9,033 nt of DNA from an uncultured Prevotella sp. (GTDB lineage Bacteria > Bacteroidota > Bacteroidia > Bacteroidales > Bacteroidaceae): contig CAMQBP010000072.1 in assembly GCA_946999025.1 (NCBI GenBank), positions 1 to 9,033 on the forward strand. The letters run 5' to 3'. A program made the translations under genes and the position numbers. The notes below the pieces were generated by a model. It was not told the DNA's origin. It searched no databases and saw only the letters and a program-made list of their open reading frames with translations. Below, piece by piece: positions 7,029 to 9,033 of this stretch. Numbering within the stretch: position 1 is the first letter of the stretch; every line of letters begins with the position of its first letter.

Positions 7029-8459
7029 TCAATTATCTGAATGTTCCCCTATACTGGTATCAACCATACGAGCCTCGTCAAACTTCTCCTTCATCGTTGG
7101 ATTATTATAGGTCAGTTTCTTGATGGTCAGCTCGTCGGCCTTCTTGTTGGCCAGACGGAGGTTGTCCTCTGACCCCACCAATGCTTCACGCACCTTTTGT
7201 AGATGCTTGATTGACTCGTCAATCTGTGCGATGGCGGTATTAAACTTCTTGCTAGCCAAATCGTAATTATAGCTAAAGCCCTTGCGAAACTCGTTGAGCT
7301 TGGTCTCAAAGTTAGTCACATCTACCGACTGGTTGCGGGCTATGGCCAGCTGCCGCTTATAGTCCACGGCGTTTCTCGAGGCCTTGGCCAATAGCGAAAT
7401 GATGGGCATAAAGAACTGTGGGCGGATGACGAACATCTTCGGGTAACGGTGGCTCACATCTACTATACCATTATTATATAGTTCGCTCTCCGGCTCCAGC
7501 ATACTGACGAGCACGGCATATTCACATTCTTTTGCCGTCCGGTCTTTGTCCAGCTTGGCAAAGAAGTCTTCGTTCTTATGTTTGGTAGATGTCGTGTCGG
7601 CCTCGTTTTTCATCTCAAACATGATGGAGATATACTCCGTATTATCGTCATAGTCGCGGAAGATAAAATCGCCCTTGCTCCCGTTGCTGGCATCATTATC
7701 CTTCTCAAAATAGGCATTGGGGTACAGTCCGAGCGACCGTGCATTGTCAAACTCGGTGTGACAATGTATCTCCAAGTCCTCACCAATCATCTTGGTTGAT
7801 TGGCGAATCTTGAAATCTTTATAGCGTTCTATCTCTTCGTCTTTGTCTTTCAGGCTACGCTCGTAATAGTCTTTCATGTTTTTCTCGTTGAGCGAAGCCT
7901 TCGCCTCGTTCTCCGTGAGCTTGGCTTCTAGTTCGGTGATACGCTGCTGCTTCTGCTGCATTGCCTCCTGCTGTACGGTCTTCTCTTGTATCACGGCCAG
8001 TTCCTGGTCCTTGGCTTTCTGCTGTAGCGACGCCTCCAGTTCGAGTATGCGCCTGTCTTTCTCTGCCACTTTGTTGTCAATCTCCATCTGCTTGCTATTC
8101 TGCAAATTTGCGATTTGCTCTCTAAGGCGAGTAATCTCTGTATCCTTGTCAGACATCTGCTCCTTCAATTCGAGTTGCTTAGCCTGTGCAATACTGTTCA
8201 GACGCTCGTTGAGCTTTGCAATCTCAGTATCTTTGCCGGCAATGACCGTGTCTTTAGCCGACAACTTATCCTTGTAACCTTGTTCGGTTTTTAGGATGGC
8301 TGCAGCCTGCTCAACCTTTTGCTGCTGATGAAGTTCAGTAAGTCTTTTACTTACCTCTGCTTGAAAGGCGTCGTTCTTTACTTGGTTTAGGATTGCTGCA
8401 TAATCAGCTTCATCAACGGTGAAAATTGCACCACACTTAGGACATTTAATCTCGCTCAT
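7029..8459 (-). CDS. DUF2130 protein: zinc knuckle, coiled coil, PD-(D/E)XK-like nuclease domain
   Basis: A 476-aa protein of the DUF2130 family, whose biochemical function I do not know to be established. Counted from the ATG, it opens with a CPKCG knuckle (C6, C9). A long charged, Gln/Lys/Glu-rich coiled coil follows at about residues 25-215. Next is the conserved core: KMIGEDLEIHCHTEFD (E227, E230), KGDFIF (D264), then IMFEMKNE (E282, K284), followed by ECEYAVLVSML and MFVIRPQFF. An early Glu, an Asp on a strand and an E-x-K on the next strand is the catalytic layout of PD-(D/E)XK nucleases. A DNA-cutting activity is therefore plausible but inferred. A second helical stretch (about 380-450) ends the protein. 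The ATG at 8459 places the zinc knuckle at the very N-terminus. A TTG two codons upstream is possible but unneeded. It has its own promoter box upstream and precedes the KAP gene, with the WYL gene 71 bases upstream on the same strand. Confidence 0.87.
   Translation of the reverse strand: MSEIKCPKCGAIFTVDEADYAAILNQVKNDAFQAEVSKRLTELHQQQKVEQAAAILKTEQGYKDKLSAKDTVIAGKDTEIAKLNERLNSIAQAKQLELKEQMSDKDTEITRLREQIANLQNSKQMEIDNKVAEKDRRILELEASLQQKAKDQELAVIQEKTVQQEAMQQKQQRITELEAKLTENEAKASLNEKNMKDYYERSLKDKDEEIERYKDFKIRQSTKMIGEDLEIHCHTEFDNARSLGLYPNAYFEKDNDASNGSKGDFIFRDYDDNTEYISIMFEMKNEADTTSTKHKNEDFFAKLDKDRTAKECEYAVLVSMLEPESELYNNGIVDVSHRYPKMFVIRPQFFMPIISLLAKASRNAVDYKRQLAIARNQSVDVTNFETKLNEFRKGFSYNYDLASKKFNTAIAQIDESIKHLQKVREALVGSEDNLRLANKKADELTIKKLTYNNPTMKEKFDEARMVDTSIGEHSDN
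7830..8255 (-). repeat. Degenerate coiled-coil repeats within the DUF2130 protein
   Basis: A short block of the form K-D-x-x-I, usually followed by a Leu two positions later, recurs in the coiled coil at protein residues 69 (KDTVI), 76 (KDTEI), 105 (KDTEI), 134 (KDRRI), 170 (KQQRI) and 206 (KDEEI). Spacings are 7, 29, 29, 36 and 36. A second block, KQLEL at 94 and KQMEI at 123, shows the same 29-residue step. This looks like ancient internal duplication with one-heptad length changes. It is seen only at protein level; the DNA copies have diverged. Confidence 0.55.
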
Positions 8460-8483
8460 AGACAAACTTTTTTAATTACAATG

Positions 8484-8491
8484 CAAAGGTA
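8484..8491 (-). promoter_or_regulatory. Bacteroidetes -7 promoter box (TACCTTTG) for the DUF2130-KAP operon
   Basis: Read on the minus strand, the 71-base gap between the WYL stop and the DUF2130 ATG contains TACCTTTG, a perfect match to the Bacteroidetes sigma-ABfr -7 consensus TAnnTTTG. It lies 24 bases before the ATG, which implies a very short leader. I see no good TTTG -33 element at the usual spacing of about 19-21; the nearest TTTG is 32 bases upstream of the box. The promoter may therefore be weak or activator-dependent. It would drive DUF2130 and, by readthrough, the KAP gene. Confidence 0.6.
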
Positions 8492-8503
8492 TGAACTAAC
8501 AGT

Positions 8504-8516
8504 GCAGATATTCTGC
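8504..8516. promoter_or_regulatory. Palindrome in the promoter, candidate WYL-regulator operator
   Basis: GCAGATATTCTGC is a perfect inverted repeat with 5-base arms (GCAGA/TCTGC) and a 3-base centre. It begins 12 bases upstream of the -7 box, so it covers roughly the -24 to -36 region where a -33 element would sit. A bound dimer there would block or reposition RNA polymerase. The obvious candidate ligand is the adjacent WYL-domain protein. The arms are short enough that chance is possible. As an RNA hairpin it would be weak and has no following U-run, so I do not call it a terminator. Confidence 0.35.
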
Positions 8517-8530
8517 GTTCTTCCAAATAT

Positions 8531-9033
8531 TTATTTGTCTGCATATATTTTACTTAGTGCCTCAGCCTCCTCTTTCATCTTTTCACGCAGAGAAGTGGGC
8601 TTTATCACCTCTATCTGGCTACCGAAAGAGCGGAGCAGCGCCCTAAGTTCATAATTATCTTTTACCTGAAGAGTTATGATACGCCTCCCATCTTCAGCTC
8701 GTTCGTTTCTTGCCACCTGCGATTCATGGAGAGGTTTGGTGTAGATATAGTTGAATGCCTTCTCATTGGCATAGAGCACCACATCCTCAACCGGAACATC
8801 TTCGACCGACACACCAATGACATCTTCAAAGAACTCATCGAAGTTGAAATCCTCGTCCAAAGGTTTAAATTTATTCCGACCAAGTTCCTTAACTCCGTCT
8901 ATCCTGTCAATGGCATAGTTGGTCAGCCTAGTAAAATCACTCTGTTTGCCAATGAGAAACCACCTATTATTATATTGTTTGAGATGATAAGGACTCACCT
9001 CCAGTTCTTTAGCTTCTTTGCCGAAAGGATGGT
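8531..9033 (-). CDS. WYL-domain transcriptional regulator, 5' partial
   Basis: This is the C-terminal 167 residues of a WYL-domain regulator; the N-terminal DNA-binding helix-turn-helix expected for the family lies beyond the right edge. The frame is open to the edge. The GTG at 8996-8998 is internal, because the residues before it (HPFGKEAKELE) still match the family. The naming motif appears as W-F-L within YNNRWFLIG, followed by LTNYAIDRIDGVK. The C-terminal extension (WCX-like) is seen in ITLQVKDNYELRALLRSFG and IEVIKPTSLREKM. WYL domains sense ligands, probably nucleic acid or nucleotides. Members such as BrxR and CapW repress anti-phage systems. The position directly upstream of DUF2130 on the same strand, with a promoter and palindrome between them, suggests it controls that operon. 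Whether it represses or activates cannot be seen here. Confidence 0.9.
   Translation of the reverse strand, partial: HPFGKEAKELEVSPYHLKQYNNRWFLIGKQSDFTRLTNYAIDRIDGVKELGRNKFKPLDEDFNFDEFFEDVIGVSVEDVPVEDVVLYANEKAFNYIYTKPLHESQVARNERAEDGRRIITLQVKDNYELRALLRSFGSQIEVIKPTSLREKMKEEAEALSKIYADK

Noticed and set aside
7307..7314. TAACTTTG on the minus strand, matching the -7 consensus, inside the DUF2130 gene about 310 bases before the KAP ATG
   Set aside because: An 8-base motif with four fixed bases is common by chance, it is far from the KAP start, and the local sequence is explained by coding.
7876..8277. 133-aa plus-strand serine/cysteine-rich frame opposite the coiled coil
   Set aside because: It is the antisense of a Lys/Glu/Gln-rich coiled coil, which routinely yields open Ser/Phe/Cys-rich frames; no sign of a real gene.
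8504..8516. Palindrome as an intrinsic terminator for the WYL gene
   Set aside because: The arms are only 5 bases and no U-run follows, so the hairpin would be too weak; an operator role fits better.
1..9033. CRISPR arrays, tRNA/rRNA genes, insertion sequences or attachment repeats
   Set aside because: I looked for regularly spaced repeats, tRNA-like folds, transposase or integrase motifs and flanking direct repeats and saw none; coding sequence fills nearly the whole window.

Overview
The window looks like part of a Bacteroidales (Bacteroides/Prevotella-type) conjugative element carrying an accessory module. Three things support this. The left third encodes a Bacteroides-type TraN (DUF4138) protein and a Bacteroidetes-style VirD4/TraG coupling ATPase. 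A consensus Bacteroidetes -7 promoter box (TACCTTTG) lies upstream of the DUF2130 gene. The gene starts have A-rich leaders with no convincing Shine-Dalgarno sequence.

Left region (1-3780, + strand): three tightly packed transfer genes. They are the 3' part of traN (cut by the window edge), a complete 777-aa coupling protein with membrane segments and a P-loop ATPase domain, and a 221-aa TraX-family membrane protein. Gaps are 18 and 4 bases, so they are almost certainly one operon transcribed from outside the window.

Right region (3748-9033, all - strand): three genes convergent with the transfer operon. In transcription order they are a WYL-domain regulator (5' end beyond the window), a DUF2130 protein with a zinc knuckle, a long coiled coil and a PD-(D/E)XK-like nuclease signature, and a 1081-aa KAP-family P-loop NTPase with two predicted membrane helices. 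A promoter box and a small palindrome lie between the WYL and DUF2130 genes. DUF2130 and the KAP NTPase are close enough to be co-transcribed. The KAP gene is much more AT-rich than the DNA on both sides, which suggests separate acquisition.

My main hypothesis is that WYL + DUF2130 + KAP is a regulated accessory module, plausibly anti-phage or anti-plasmid, carried as cargo by the conjugative element. The parts are recognisable but I cannot match the combination to a named system. The function is inferred from family knowledge and not shown by the sequence. I saw no RNA genes, CRISPR arrays, insertion sequences, attachment sites or strong intrinsic terminators, and no gene-free stretch longer than about 70 bases.
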